Of a stretch of DNA of 64,000 nt, positions 1 through 8,541 are shown in pieces. The translations under genes were made by a program, and so were the position numbers. Below the pieces are notes generated by a model that saw nothing but the letters and a program-made list of their open reading frames with translations, was not told the origin of the DNA and searched no databases. Source of the stretch: Ideonella benzenivorans (GTDB taxonomy: Bacteria > Pseudomonadota > Gammaproteobacteria > Burkholderiales > Burkholderiaceae_C); assembly GCF_020387415.1 (NCBI RefSeq), contig NZ_JAGWCB010000008.1, forward strand, positions 62,001 to 126,000, written 5' to 3'. Each line of letters begins with the position of its first letter. Position 1 is the first letter of the stretch.

Positions 1-882
1 GCCCCGGTGCTGCTGCAGGGCGAAACCGGCGCCGGCAAGGAGGAGTTCGCCCGTGGTCTGCATGGGGACCGCCGCGGCGCCTTCATCGCCCTCAACTGCG
101 GCGGGCTGTCGCGCGAGTTGCTGGCCAGTGAGCTGTTCGGCTACGCCGAGGGCGCCTTCACCGGGGCGCGCAAAGGCGGCATGGTCGGCAAGATCGAGGC
201 CGCCGAAGGCGGCACGCTGTTCCTGGACGAACTGGGCGAGCTGCCGCTGGACATGCAGCCGCAGCTGCTGCGGGTGCTGGAGCAGGGCATGGTCCACCGC
301 CTGGGCGAAACCCAGCCCCGGCAGGTGCGTTTCCGCCTGGTGGCCGCCACCCACCGGGACCTGCGCCAGGAGGTGGCGGCCGGGCGCTTCCGCATGGACC
401 TGTACTACCGCATCGCGGTCACGCGGCTGCACCTGCCGCCGCTGCGCGAGCGGCCGGACGACATTCCATTGTTGGCGGCCCATTTCCTGCAGCGCTTCCG
501 GGCCGAACAAGGGCAGGTGGCCGAAGCCCTGAGCGGCGAGGTGCTGGCGGCCCTGACCGGGTACGCCTGGCCGGGCAATGTGCGCGAGCTGCGCAACGTC
601 ATGGAGGCCGCGGTGCTGATGCGGCCGGAGGGCCCGTTGCGGCCTGGCGACCTGGGGTGCGAGACCTGGGACGCGGATGGCGAGGCGGCGGAGGCCGCCG
701 GGGGCCTGGCCCTGGGCGACAGCCTGGCCGAAGGCGAGGAGGCGCAGATCGGCCGTGCCATCGCGGGCTGTGGTGGCAACCTGACACTGGCCGCGCGACG
801 GCTGGGCATCGCCAAGAGCACGCTCTACGCCAAGATGCGGCGCTACGGCCTGAGCCGGGACCGCGGCGGCTCGGCACATTGA
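1..882 (+). CDS. sigma-54-dependent transcriptional activator, AcoR-like (5' end outside window)
   Basis: This is the AAA+ and DNA-binding part of an enhancer-binding protein that drives sigma-54 RNA polymerase. The reading frame is open from base 1, so the N-terminal sensor domain lies outside the window. Visible motifs are Walker A GETGAGKE (about nt 22-45), the sigma-54 contact loop GAFTGA (about nt 151-168), Walker B GGTLFLDE and an arginine-finger region YYRIAV. The C-terminus carries a Fis-type helix-turn-helix, [20 protein letters not shown], then a stop at 880-882. The spacing between AAA+ and Fis domains and the [12 protein letters not shown] helix resemble AcoR (acetoin/alcohol catabolism) regulators. 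A good sigma-54 promoter lies 12 kb away in front of an aldehyde dehydrogenase (13098-13113), a typical AcoR-class target; that link is inference. The gene stands apart from the Pho-type genes that follow. Confidence 0.9.
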   Translation, partial: APVLLQGETGAGKEEFARGLHGDRRGAFIALNCGGLSRELLASELFGYAEGAFTGARKGGMVGKIEAAEGGTLFLDELGELPLDMQPQLLRVLEQGMVHRLGETQPRQVRFRLVAATHRDLRQEVAAGRFRMDLYYRIAVTRLHLPPLRERPDDIPLLAAHFLQRFRAEQGQVAEALSGEVLAALTGYAWPGNVRELRNVMEAAVLMRPEGPLRPGDLGCETWDADGEAAEAAGGLALGDSLAEGEEAQIGRAIAGCGGNLTLAARRLGIAKSTLYAKMRRYGLSRDRGGSAH

Positions 883-914
883 GCCCATCTCACGGGCCGA
901 GCGGCCCAAGGGTC

Positions 915-952
915 GTCATCCGGCCGTCATCCGGCCGTCACCGCGGGGTCAC
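915..952 (+). promoter_or_regulatory. tandem Pho box (four half-sites, 11-bp period)
   Basis: Four GTCAT/GTCAC elements start at 915, 926, 937 and 948, exactly 11 bases apart. That is the geometry of PhoB binding: 7-bp repeats of CTGTCAT type separated by 4 bp. The first two units are identical (CGTCATCCGGC). The 4-bp spacers are G+C rich here rather than A+T rich as in E. coli. The array ends 25 bases before the start codon of the phosphoesterase at 977. The spacing is seen in the sequence; PhoB binding is inferred. Confidence 0.65.
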
Positions 953-976
953 CGCCGGGCTGCAGCATGAGGACTC

Positions 977-1867
977 ATGCAGCCCAACGCCTCGCCCCTC
1001 CCGCCCGCCGGAACGGCCGATGTCGACCCCGAACCCCAGCGCTACCGGGCGATCTGGATTTCGGACATCCACCTGGGCACCCCCGGCTGCCAGGCCGAGG
1101 CGCTGCTGGATTTCCTCAAGCGCACCGAGAGCGACACGCTCTACCTGGTGGGCGACATCATCGACGGCTGGCAGCTGCGCCGCAGCTGGTACTGGCCGCA
1201 GGCCCACAACGACGTGGTGCAGAAGATCCTGCGCAAGGTGCGCAAGGGCACGCGGGTGATCTACGTGCCGGGCAACCACGACGAGTTCGCCCGCAAGTAC
1301 CTGGAACACAGCTTTGGCGGGGTGGAAGTGGCGCACGACTGGGTGCACACCACCGCCGATGGCAAGCGCCTGTGGATCACCCACGGCGACCTGTTCGATG
1401 GCGTGATCCAGTGCGCCAAGTGGCTGGCCTATGTCGGGGACTGGGCCTATGAGTTCACGCTCAAGCTCAATGCCTGGCTGAACCGGCTGCGCGGCCGCCT
1501 GGGCCTGCCGTACTGGAGCCTGTCCAAGTACCTCAAGCTCAAGGTCAAGCGGGCGGTCAGCTTCATCGGAGACTACGAGGCGGCGGTGGCCCGCGAGGCC
1601 CGCAAGCGCGAGGTGCAGGGCGTGGTCTGCGGCCACATCCACCATGCCGAGCTGCGCGAGATCGACGGCCTGCTGTACGCCAACGATGGCGACTGGGTGG
1701 AGAGCCTGACGGCCCTGGTCGAGCACCTTGACGGTCGCCTGGCCTTGCTGGACTGGTCCGACCTGGCGCGGCCCTATGGCGCGGCGGCCCCGCTGCCGGG
1801 GCGTGCCGAGCTGCCCGACGATGTCGCCACGCCGCTGCCCCTGCCGGTGGCCGCGCGCCGGCTCTGA
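977..1867 (+). CDS. calcineurin-like phosphoesterase, PlcP / UDP-2,3-diacylglucosamine diphosphatase-like
   Basis: A 296-residue cytoplasmic metallophosphoesterase. All five two-metal signatures are present: SDIHLG (about 29-34), GDIIDGW (59-65), GNHDE (99-103), THGD (about 134) and GHIHH (about 219). It would usually be named LpxH-like, but the sequence differs from E. coli LpxH. The WYWPQAHNDVVQK and GLPYWSLSKYLKLKVK segments and the length match PlcP-type phospholipases C, which degrade membrane phospholipids when phosphate is short. The tandem Pho box directly upstream and ppk directly downstream favour the PlcP reading. The start at 977 follows a GAGGA Shine-Dalgarno at 969-973; both lie inside a small inverted repeat. 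Function as a metallophosphoesterase is sure; the substrate is not. Confidence 0.85.
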   Translation: MQPNASPLPPAGTADVDPEPQRYRAIWISDIHLGTPGCQAEALLDFLKRTESDTLYLVGDIIDGWQLRRSWYWPQAHNDVVQKILRKVRKGTRVIYVPGNHDEFARKYLEHSFGGVEVAHDWVHTTADGKRLWITHGDLFDGVIQCAKWLAYVGDWAYEFTLKLNAWLNRLRGRLGLPYWSLSKYLKLKVKRAVSFIGDYEAAVAREARKREVQGVVCGHIHHAELREIDGLLYANDGDWVESLTALVEHLDGRLALLDWSDLARPYGAAAPLPGRAELPDDVATPLPLPVAARRL

Positions 1868-1919
1868 TCCCCAGCAGGAGGGATCGGCCCCGGTTGCTTC
1901 TGCGCATCAAGGCCCCGGG

Positions 1920-1946
1920 GTCATGGTCCTGTCACGAAATTTTCAT
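1920..1946 (+). promoter_or_regulatory. Pho box of ppk
   Basis: GTCAT (1920-1924), GTCAC (1931-1935, within CTGTCAC) and TTCAT (1942-1946) repeat with an 11-base period, the PhoB geometry. A -10-like TAGACT (1946-1951) follows at once. This places the likely transcription start at or very near the ATG of ppk at 1958. Confidence 0.65.
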
Positions 1947-1957
1947 AGACTGGGCGC

Positions 1958-4066
1958 ATGACAGAAGTCCCCGAGCCCCAGACGGCCGCTGTTGCGATGC
2001 CGCCGCTGCTCAACCGCGAATTGGCCATTCTGGCGTTCAACCGCCGGGTGCTGGCCCAGGCCCGGCGCGCCGATGTGCCGCTGTTGGAGCGGCTGCGCTA
2101 CATCACCATCGTGGCGTCCAACATGGACGAGTTTTTCGAGGTGCGTTTTGCCGATGCGCTGGGGGCCGCCCGGGCCGCCGACAGCGATGCCGCCTGGAAG
2201 GACATGGCCACCACCGCCGCGCGGGCCCATGCGCTGCTCGACGAGCAGTACCGCATGTTCAACACCGAGGTCATGCCGGCCTTGCGCCGGCTGGGCATCG
2301 AGATCATCAACCACGCCGAGCGCACGCCGGCCCAGAAGGCCTGGGTCGCGCGCTTCTTCGAGCGCGAGGTGCGGCCGCTGCTGATGCCCGTCGGGCTGGA
2401 CCCGGCGCACCCGTTCCCGCAGGTGCCCAACAAGTCGCTGAACTTCATCGTCCGCCTGGGCGGGCGCGATGTGTTCGGCCGCGAGAGCACGGTGGCCATC
2501 GTCAAGGTGCCGCGCGTGCTGCCGCGCGTCATGCGCCTGCCCGACGAGGTCTGTGAGCCGGGGCAGCAGGGCTTCGTGCTGCTCTCCAGCGTCATCCGGG
2601 CCCATCTGCAGGCGCTGTTCCCCGGCCGCACCGTCGAGGCCTTCTCGCAGTTCCGCGTCACCCGCGACTCCGACCTGGAGGTGGACGAGGAGGACGTCAC
2701 CAACCTGCGCCAGGCCCTGCGCCGTGGCCTGACCACGCGCCAGTTCGGCAAGGCCATCCGGCTGGAGGTGGTGGCCAGCTGCCCCGAGGAGCTGTGGTCG
2801 CTGCTGCTGGAGCAGTTCGACCTGCCGGCCGCCGCGCTCTACCGCGTGGACGGCCCGGTCAACCTGGCCCGCCTGACCCAGCTGATCGACCGGGTCAGCC
2901 CGGTGGACGGCGTGGCGCTGACCTTCCCGCCGTACGAGCCCAGCTGGCCCGAAGACCAACTGCCGCGCGGCCACAACGTGTTCGAGATCCTGCGCGGACG
3001 CGACGTGCTGCTGCACCACCCGTTCCAGAGCTTCGACCCGGTGGTCGAGTTCCTGCGCCAGGCGGTGGAGGACCCGGACGTGCTGGCGATCCGCCAGACC
3101 ATCTACCGCACTGGCGCCAAGTCGGTGCTGATGGACCTGCTGATCGAGGCGGCCCGGCGCGGCAAGGAAGTGATGGCCGTGGTGGAGCTCAAGGCCCGCT
3201 TCGACGAAGAGGCCAACATCAACTGGGCCGAGCGGCTGGAGGCCGTCGGGGCACAGGTGGTCTACGGCATCGTCGGCCTGAAGACCCACGCCAAGCTGCT
3301 GCTGGTGACCCGGCGCGAGGGCGGCGGCAAGATGGGGCCCAGGCTGCGCCGCTATGTGCACCTGTCCACCGGCAACTACAACCCGCGCACCGCACGGCTC
3401 TACACCGACATCGGCTACCTGACGGCCGACCCCGGCATCACCACCGATGCCGAGGCCGTGTTCCAGCAGATCGCCAGCCTGAACCGGGTGCGCCCGCCGC
3501 GCCACCTGCTGACGGCGCCCTTCGTGCTGCACCGCCGGCTGGTCCGGCACCTGGCCCAGGTGGCCGAGGCGGCCCGCGCCGGCCAGCCCGCCCGCATCGT
3601 GGCCAAGTTCAATGCGCTGACCGACCCCGGGCTGATCAACGCGCTGATCGCCGCCGGCCAGGCCGGGGCCCAGATCGACCTGGTGGTGCGGGGCGCCTGC
3701 ATGCTGCCGCCGGGCCTGCCGGGGCAGACCGAGAACATCCGGGTGCGTTCGGTGGTCGGGCGCTTCCTGGAACATTCGCGCGTGCTGTACTTCCGCTGGG
3801 GCCCGTCGGACGACGACGAGGTGCTGTACCTCTCCAGCGCGGACTGGATGAGCCGCAACATGTTCCGCCGGGTCGAGCTGGCCTGGCCGGTGAACGACCC
3901 GGGCCTGCGCCAGCGCGTGATCGACGAGTGCCTGGTGCCCTACCTGTACGACGCCTGCGATGCCTGGCAGCAGCAGCCCGATGGGCGCTACCAGCGCGTG
4001 GGCGAGGAGGGCCCGAGTGCGCAGCATGCCCTGATGGCGCGTTTTGCCGATACCGAACGGGACTGA
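1958..4066 (+). CDS. ppk: polyphosphate kinase 1
   Basis: Ppk1 reversibly polymerises the terminal phosphate of ATP into inorganic polyphosphate at the inner membrane. The 702-residue product has normal family length. It begins with the N-terminal signature LNRELAILAFNRRVLAQA and ASNMDEFFEVR, and contains the two catalytic histidine regions of the phospholipase-D-like C domains: THAKLLLVTR with YVHLSTGNYN, then FLEHSRVLYF. The stop at 4064-4066 is followed after 4 bases by sixA, so the two genes are probably one transcript. A Pho box (1920-1946) indicates induction by phosphate limitation. If the -10 element proposed there is right, the mRNA would be nearly leaderless; a second in-frame ATG at 1997 is the alternative start. 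Identity is very secure. Confidence 0.97.
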   Translation: MTEVPEPQTAAVAMPPLLNRELAILAFNRRVLAQARRADVPLLERLRYITIVASNMDEFFEVRFADALGAARAADSDAAWKDMATTAARAHALLDEQYRMFNTEVMPALRRLGIEIINHAERTPAQKAWVARFFEREVRPLLMPVGLDPAHPFPQVPNKSLNFIVRLGGRDVFGRESTVAIVKVPRVLPRVMRLPDEVCEPGQQGFVLLSSVIRAHLQALFPGRTVEAFSQFRVTRDSDLEVDEEDVTNLRQALRRGLTTRQFGKAIRLEVVASCPEELWSLLLEQFDLPAAALYRVDGPVNLARLTQLIDRVSPVDGVALTFPPYEPSWPEDQLPRGHNVFEILRGRDVLLHHPFQSFDPVVEFLRQAVEDPDVLAIRQTIYRTGAKSVLMDLLIEAARRGKEVMAVVELKARFDEEANINWAERLEAVGAQVVYGIVGLKTHAKLLLVTRREGGGKMGPRLRRYVHLSTGNYNPRTARLYTDIGYLTADPGITTDAEAVFQQIASLNRVRPPRHLLTAPFVLHRRLVRHLAQVAEAARAGQPARIVAKFNALTDPGLINALIAAGQAGAQIDLVVRGACMLPPGLPGQTENIRVRSVVGRFLEHSRVLYFRWGPSDDDEVLYLSSADWMSRNMFRRVELAWPVNDPGLRQRVIDECLVPYLYDACDAWQQQPDGRYQRVGEEGPSAQHALMARFADTERD

Positions 4067-4070
4067 ACCC

Positions 4071-4556
4071 ATGGACCTGATCCTGTGGCGACATGCCGAA
4101 GCCGAGCAGACCGACGATGGGGTGGACGATCCGGCCCGCGGGCTGACCCCCAAGGGCGAGCGCCAGGCCCGTCGCGTGGCCGAATGGCTCAACCGCTTTC
4201 TGCCGGAGACCACCAAGGTGCTGGCCAGCCCGGCCCTGCGGGCCCAGCAGACGGCCGAGGCCCTGGGCCGGCGCATCAAGACCGTCGATGCGCTGAGCCC
4301 GGAGGGCACCGTGGAGGGCCTGCTGGCCGCGGCCCGCTGGCCGGATGCGCGTGAGCCGGTGCTGGTGGTGGGGCACCAGCCGACCCTGGGCCTGGCCGCG
4401 GCCTACCTGATGACCGGGCCGCGCCTGGCCACCTCGCAGGACGGGCTGCTGCCCTGGACCATCAAGAAGGGCAGCGTCTGGTGGCTGCGCCACCGCCCCC
4501 GCCAGGACCGGGGCGAGGTGGTGCTGGTGGCCGTGCGCAGCCCCGAGCAGATCTGA
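4071..4556 (+). CDS. sixA: phosphohistidine phosphatase SixA
   Basis: A 161-residue histidine phosphatase of the phosphoglycerate-mutase superfamily. The N-terminal RHAEAE motif (Arg7-His8) holds the phospho-accepting histidine, and VVGHQPTLG holds the second catalytic histidine. SixA enzymes remove phosphate from phosphohistidine, for example on HPt domains or PTS proteins such as NPr. I chose ATG 4071, which gives the family-typical start MDLILWRHAE; an upstream in-frame ATG at 4044 lies inside ppk. It follows the ppk stop by 4 bases, a pairing common in Betaproteobacteria. Confidence 0.93.
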   Translation: MDLILWRHAEAEQTDDGVDDPARGLTPKGERQARRVAEWLNRFLPETTKVLASPALRAQQTAEALGRRIKTVDALSPEGTVEGLLAAARWPDAREPVLVVGHQPTLGLAAAYLMTGPRLATSQDGLLPWTIKKGSVWWLRHRPRQDRGEVVLVAVRSPEQI

Positions 4557-4632
4557 GTCATCATTCCCGCCTTTCCTCGAAGGCCAGCCTCCAGGCTTGG
4601 ACGCTGGCCGCTTTCTTTTTCAGGCAGTACCG

Positions 4633-5709
4633 ATGACCAACGAGATGCGTGGAGACGCCAGCCGGCGTCATTGGCTGGGGCAGGCCCTGGCCTGTGGAGT
4701 GGGGGGGCTCTGGGGCGTCACGGCCCGGGCGGCGGTGACGGTGCAGGGGGCGGGAGCCAGCTTCCCGTCCAAGGTCTATGCCCGCTGGGCGGCCGACTAT
4801 GGGCGGCAGACCGGGGTGGAGATCCGCTACCGCCCCAGCGGCTCGGGCGACGGCATCGAGCAGGCCACGCGCCGCAGCGTCGATTTCGCGGGCAGCGACG
4901 TGCCGCTGGCGCCCGAGGCGCTGGCCCAGAAGAAGCTGGTGCAGATCCCGACCTGCGTCGGCGGCGTGGTGCCGGTGGTCAACGGGTTCGAGGCCGAGAA
5001 GCTGCGCCTGACCGGCGAGGTGCTGGCGGCCATCTTCACCGGAGACATTGCGCGCTGGGACGACGCCCGCATCGCGGCGCTCAACCCCGGGCTGAGCCTG
5101 CCGGCCCGGCGCATCACGCGGGTGGTGCGGGGCGACAAGTCGGGCAGCACCGAGGGCTTCACCCGCTACCTGGCCGGACGCTCGCCGGCGTTCGCCCAGC
5201 AGGTGGGCACCGGCACGCTGCCGGCCTGGCCGGGGCAGCCGCTGCGCGCCGAGGGCAACGACGGCATGTCGACCCTGGTCCGCGCCACGCCCGGGGCGAT
5301 CGGCTATGTCAGCTACGACCGCGTCGTGGCCGATGGTCTGGCGGGCGTGCGCCTGCGCAACCGCGAGGGGCGCTGGGTGGCCCCGGGCGAGGCCGGTTTC
5401 CGCGCCGCCATCCTGCACAGCGCGCTCTACCGTGAAGGCAACGACACCGCCAGCCTGCTGGACGAGCCCGGCACCGACAGCTGGCCGCTGACGATGACGA
5501 CCTATGTGCTGCTGGACGCGGCGCCGGCCAGCCCGGCCAGCGTCGAGCCGGCGATGCGCTTCCTCTACTGGTGCTTCCAGCGCGGCGACGCGCTGACCCA
5601 GGGCACCGGTTTTGCGCCGTTGCCGACGGCGGTGCAGGCCCGGCTGGCCGCCCGCTTCGGTGCGGTGCGGCCGCGCAACGGTCAGCTGCCGCGCTACCTG
5701 AGCCTCTGA
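4633..5709 (+). CDS. PstS-family periplasmic phosphate-binding protein with Tat-like signal
   Basis: A 358-residue solute-binding protein aligning by eye along its whole length with PstS, the phosphate receptor of the PstSCAB ABC importer. Phosphate-contact segments are present: GAGASFP, SGSGDGIEQA, VDFAGSDVP and VVRGDKSGSTEG. The N-terminus SRRHWLGQALACG followed by VTARA-AV looks like a twin-arginine (Tat) signal rather than the usual Sec signal. The ATG at 4633 fits the signal peptide; an ATG at 4645 is possible. No pstC, pstA, pstB or phoU follows, so it is an orphan in this window. It may serve a distant Pst system or act as a sensor or scavenger. No Pho box with 11-bp period is visible directly upstream. 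Confidence 0.88.
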   Translation: MTNEMRGDASRRHWLGQALACGVGGLWGVTARAAVTVQGAGASFPSKVYARWAADYGRQTGVEIRYRPSGSGDGIEQATRRSVDFAGSDVPLAPEALAQKKLVQIPTCVGGVVPVVNGFEAEKLRLTGEVLAAIFTGDIARWDDARIAALNPGLSLPARRITRVVRGDKSGSTEGFTRYLAGRSPAFAQQVGTGTLPAWPGQPLRAEGNDGMSTLVRATPGAIGYVSYDRVVADGLAGVRLRNREGRWVAPGEAGFRAAILHSALYREGNDTASLLDEPGTDSWPLTMTTYVLLDAAPASPASVEPAMRFLYWCFQRGDALTQGTGFAPLPTAVQARLAARFGAVRPRNGQLPRYLSL

Positions 5710-5737
5710 GCCGAGGCTCCTCCGGGGCTCTGGCATC

Positions 5738-7519
5738 ATGCCGGCCACCATGTCCGATCAGTCTCCTTCGCGGCCCTCGGCCTCCGGGGTCGCGCCGCAC
5801 GGGTGGGCGCTGACGCTGGCGGTGGCCGCGCTGCTCATCCTGGCCGGTGTCTGGCTGCACGCCCGGCCGGCCTTGAACCAATCCCTGTTCCTGGGGCTCA
5901 ACCATGCGGCCGGCGGGCCCGAGCGTGCCACCGCCGGGCTGTGGGCCGGCCTGAGCGTGGCCGGGCTGGGGCTGTCGGCGACGATGATGGTGCTGGCGGC
6001 CGACCGCACCCGCCGGCTGGCGGTGTCGGCCCTGCTGTGGGGTGTGCCGCTGACCTGGCTGGCCAGCAGCCTGCCCAAGGCCCTGATCCATTCACCACGC
6101 CCGGCCGCGGTGCTGGCGTCCGGCACGTTCGAGGTGATCGGCCAGCCGTTGCTCAACGCCGCCTCCATGCCCTCGGGCCATTCCCTGACCGCCTTCGTGG
6201 CCGCCACCGTGCTGGCCGGGGCCTTGGGGGGCGCGGCGTGGCGGCGCGGTCTGTTGTTCGTCCTGGCGGCGGCCGTGGCGTTCTCGCGCATCGCGATCGG
6301 TGCCCATTGGCCGGCCGACGTCCTGGCGGGCAGCGGGCTGGGCCTGCTGGTTGGGCGGCTGACCCTGGCCCTGGCGCGGCGCTGGCCGGCCCGTTGGCTG
6401 AACCGGCCGGCGGCGCAGCGCGGCCTGGCGGTGGTGGAGTTGGGGCTGTCGGTCGCCTTGCTGCTGCAGTCCACCGGCCTGCCGGTGGCGGCACCGGTGC
6501 AATGGGCGCTGGCCTTCATGGGGCTGGGCAGCGGGCTGTCTCGCTGGCGCCATGCGAGCGCCGAGCCCGGGGCGGACCAGGCCGTGGCTAAGCTGGTGCT
6601 GCCCAGCCTGGGCGCGGGGCTGCTGCTGGCCATGCTGCTGCGCGAGGGCCTGGGCGAGCGCCTGCTGGCGGCGCTGGCGCAGGTGCCGGGCTGGGCCTGG
6701 CCGCTGGCCGTGGCCGGGCTGTGGGGCAGCTACGGCCTGCGGGCCGAGCGGCTGCGGCGGGAGTGGGGCACCTGGGGCCGGCAGCACCGGCCACAGGACC
6801 GCATGCCCAGCCTGGCCGACAGTGTCGACCTGTTCCTGACCCACAACGCGGCGCTGCTGCTGCTGCCGATGCGGGCCGGGGAGGCCGGCTACCCCTGGCT
6901 GCTGCACCGTCGCTTTGGCATCCCGGTGGCCGAGTCGGTGCGCAGCCTGGTCTGGTTGCGCCTGCAGGATGCGCTGGTGCTGGGCCTGCTGGGGCTGCTC
7001 GGCCTGGCGCCGGGGCCGTTCGTGCTGCGTCTGGCGGCGGTGGCCGGCATCGTCTTCGCGCTGTGGGCGGTGTTGCCACGCCTGTCGCGCCAGCTGGGAC
7101 AATGGTGGCCGCGCTGGCAGGCGCTGCAGGGCACGCTGGTCGCGCACCGCGGCGATCTGTCGGGCTGGCTGCTGTGTGTGGGCAACTGGTTGCTCAAGCT
7201 GGCCGTGCTGGGCGGCGTGCTGGCGCTGCTGGCCGGGTTGCCGGTCTGGCAGGGCTGGAGCGCGGCGTTGGCTGGTGAGCTGGCCGCGGCCCTGCCGATC
7301 CAGGCCCCGGCCGGTCTGGGCAGTTACGAGGCTGCCATCTGGGCTGCGGGACAATGGGTGGGTGCGGCCGTCTCGCCCACCTTGCTGGCGTCCTCGGCCC
7401 TGGCCGTCCATGCCCTGGGGTTTGTCACCGCCTTGCTGACACCATTGCTTTACCGCGCCCTGAGTTGGGCGCTGGCCCGCCGGGTTCGGCCCGCGGGCGA
7501 TTCTTCTGTTGGACCATGA
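5738..7519 (+). CDS. PAP2 phosphatase fused to LPG-synthase-type transmembrane domain (UPF0104)
   Basis: A 593-residue inner-membrane protein with two recognisable parts. Residues about 20-210 are a PAP2 lipid phosphatase with all three motifs: KALIHSPRP (114-122), PSGH (145-148) and SRIAIGAHWPAD (183-194). Residues about 300-580 resemble the flippase-like membrane domain of lysylphosphatidylglycerol synthases, including LPMRAGEAGYPWLL and LPIQAPAGLGSYEAA. The soluble aminoacyl-transferase domain of MprF is absent. The start is ATG 5738 or 5750. The stop overlaps the ATG of the next gene (ATGA at 7516-7519), so it is translationally coupled to two glycosyltransferases. A role in dephosphorylating or moving a lipid-linked sugar or lipid A is inferred from this context. 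Confidence 0.85.
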   Translation: MPATMSDQSPSRPSASGVAPHGWALTLAVAALLILAGVWLHARPALNQSLFLGLNHAAGGPERATAGLWAGLSVAGLGLSATMMVLAADRTRRLAVSALLWGVPLTWLASSLPKALIHSPRPAAVLASGTFEVIGQPLLNAASMPSGHSLTAFVAATVLAGALGGAAWRRGLLFVLAAAVAFSRIAIGAHWPADVLAGSGLGLLVGRLTLALARRWPARWLNRPAAQRGLAVVELGLSVALLLQSTGLPVAAPVQWALAFMGLGSGLSRWRHASAEPGADQAVAKLVLPSLGAGLLLAMLLREGLGERLLAALAQVPGWAWPLAVAGLWGSYGLRAERLRREWGTWGRQHRPQDRMPSLADSVDLFLTHNAALLLLPMRAGEAGYPWLLHRRFGIPVAESVRSLVWLRLQDALVLGLLGLLGLAPGPFVLRLAAVAGIVFALWAVLPRLSRQLGQWWPRWQALQGTLVAHRGDLSGWLLCVGNWLLKLAVLGGVLALLAGLPVWQGWSAALAGELAAALPIQAPAGLGSYEAAIWAAGQWVGAAVSPTLLASSALAVHALGFVTALLTPLLYRALSWALARRVRPAGDSSVGP

Positions 7520-8541
7520 ACGCTTCCGAAACCGTCACCCCCGTCGCGCCTGTGCAGGCACCGCCCCACCGTCTGTCGGTCGTGGTGCCGATGTACAACG
7601 AGATCGACAACGTCAAGCCGATGATCGATGCGGTGCAGGCGGCGCTGCAGGATTACCCCCATCCCTGGGAACTGGTGATCGTCGATGACGGCAGCCGCGA
7701 TGGCACCGGCCTGGCGCTGCAACGCCACGCCAAGACGGTGGGCCCGCATGTGCGCGTGGTGCGCCTGCTGCGCAACTTCCGCCAGACGGCGGCCATGCAG
7801 GCGGGCATCGACGCCGCGCGCGGCGATGTGATCGTCACCCTCGACGGCGACCTGCAGAACGACCCGCGCGACATCCCGCGCCTGGTGGCCCGGCTGCTCA
7901 ACGAGGACCTGGACATGGTGGCGGGCTGGCGCAAGAACCGCCAGGACGGCTTCGCGATGCGGCGGCTGCCCTCGATGATCGCCAACCGGCTGATCCGCAA
8001 GACCACCCACATGCAGTTCAAGGACCTGGGCTGCAGCCTCAAGGCTTTCCGCGCCTCGGTGCTCAAGCAGGTGCGGCTCTATGGCGAGATGCACCGCTTC
8101 ATCCCGGCCTGGCTGTCCACCGTGACCTCGCCGGACCGCATGGCCGAGGAGCCGGTCAACCACATGGCCCGCCAGTTCGGTGAGTCCAAGTACGGCATCT
8201 CCCGCACCTTCCGCGTCATCATCGACCTGCTGTCGGTCTACTTCTTCATGAACTTCGGCTCGCGCCCGGGGCACTTCTTCGGCGCGGTGGGTCTGGCCGT
8301 GGGCAGCCTGGGCACGGCCATCCTGGGCTATCTGGGGGTGCTGAAGCTGCTGGGTGAATCGATCGGCGGACGGCCGCTGCTTTCGCTGGGCTTCTTCTGT
8401 GTGATGGGCGGGCTGCAGTTCCTGCTCACCGGCGTGCTGTCCGAACTGCTGATCCGCATCTACTACGACGGCAGCCATGCCCGGCAGTACCACCTGCTGG
8501 CCTCGCCCGATCTGCCGGACGCCGAGGGGTGGCACGCATGA
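7516..8541 (+). CDS. polyprenyl-phosphate glycosyltransferase, family GT2 (ArnC/DPM1-like)
   Basis: A 341-residue GT2 enzyme expected to transfer a sugar from a nucleotide donor to undecaprenyl phosphate on the cytoplasmic face. It has the N-terminal nucleotide-binding fold (VVVPMYNEIDNV, VIVDDGSRDGT), the metal-binding TLDGDLQND, and KDLGCSLKAFR typical of ArnC/DPM1 proteins. Two C-terminal membrane segments follow (about residues 235-255 and 285-315). It overlaps the upstream fusion gene by 4 bases and the downstream GT39 gene by 4 bases (8538-8541), so the three form a tight operon. Without arnA, arnB or arnD nearby the sugar is unlikely to be aminoarabinose; Bordetella lgmB or Francisella flmF are closer functional models. 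That analogy is inference. Confidence 0.88.
   Translation: MNASETVTPVAPVQAPPHRLSVVVPMYNEIDNVKPMIDAVQAALQDYPHPWELVIVDDGSRDGTGLALQRHAKTVGPHVRVVRLLRNFRQTAAMQAGIDAARGDVIVTLDGDLQNDPRDIPRLVARLLNEDLDMVAGWRKNRQDGFAMRRLPSMIANRLIRKTTHMQFKDLGCSLKAFRASVLKQVRLYGEMHRFIPAWLSTVTSPDRMAEEPVNHMARQFGESKYGISRTFRVIIDLLSVYFFMNFGSRPGHFFGAVGLAVGSLGTAILGYLGVLKLLGESIGGRPLLSLGFFCVMGGLQFLLTGVLSELLIRIYYDGSHARQYHLLASPDLPDAEGWHA

Noticed and set aside
977-1867. Assignment as LpxH (lipid A synthesis)
   Set aside because: The sequence differs from E. coli LpxH outside the metal motifs and the gene has a Pho box. PlcP-like is the better hypothesis, though unproven.
1943-4309. A 788-codon minus-strand frame opposite ppk
   Set aside because: Antisense to Ppk1 with skewed His/Gln/Gly composition and no domain, so it is a shadow frame.
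4557-4632. A GTCAT at 4557 in front of the PstS-like gene as a Pho box
   Set aside because: No second half-site occurs 11 bases away in either direction, unlike the arrays at 915 and 1920.
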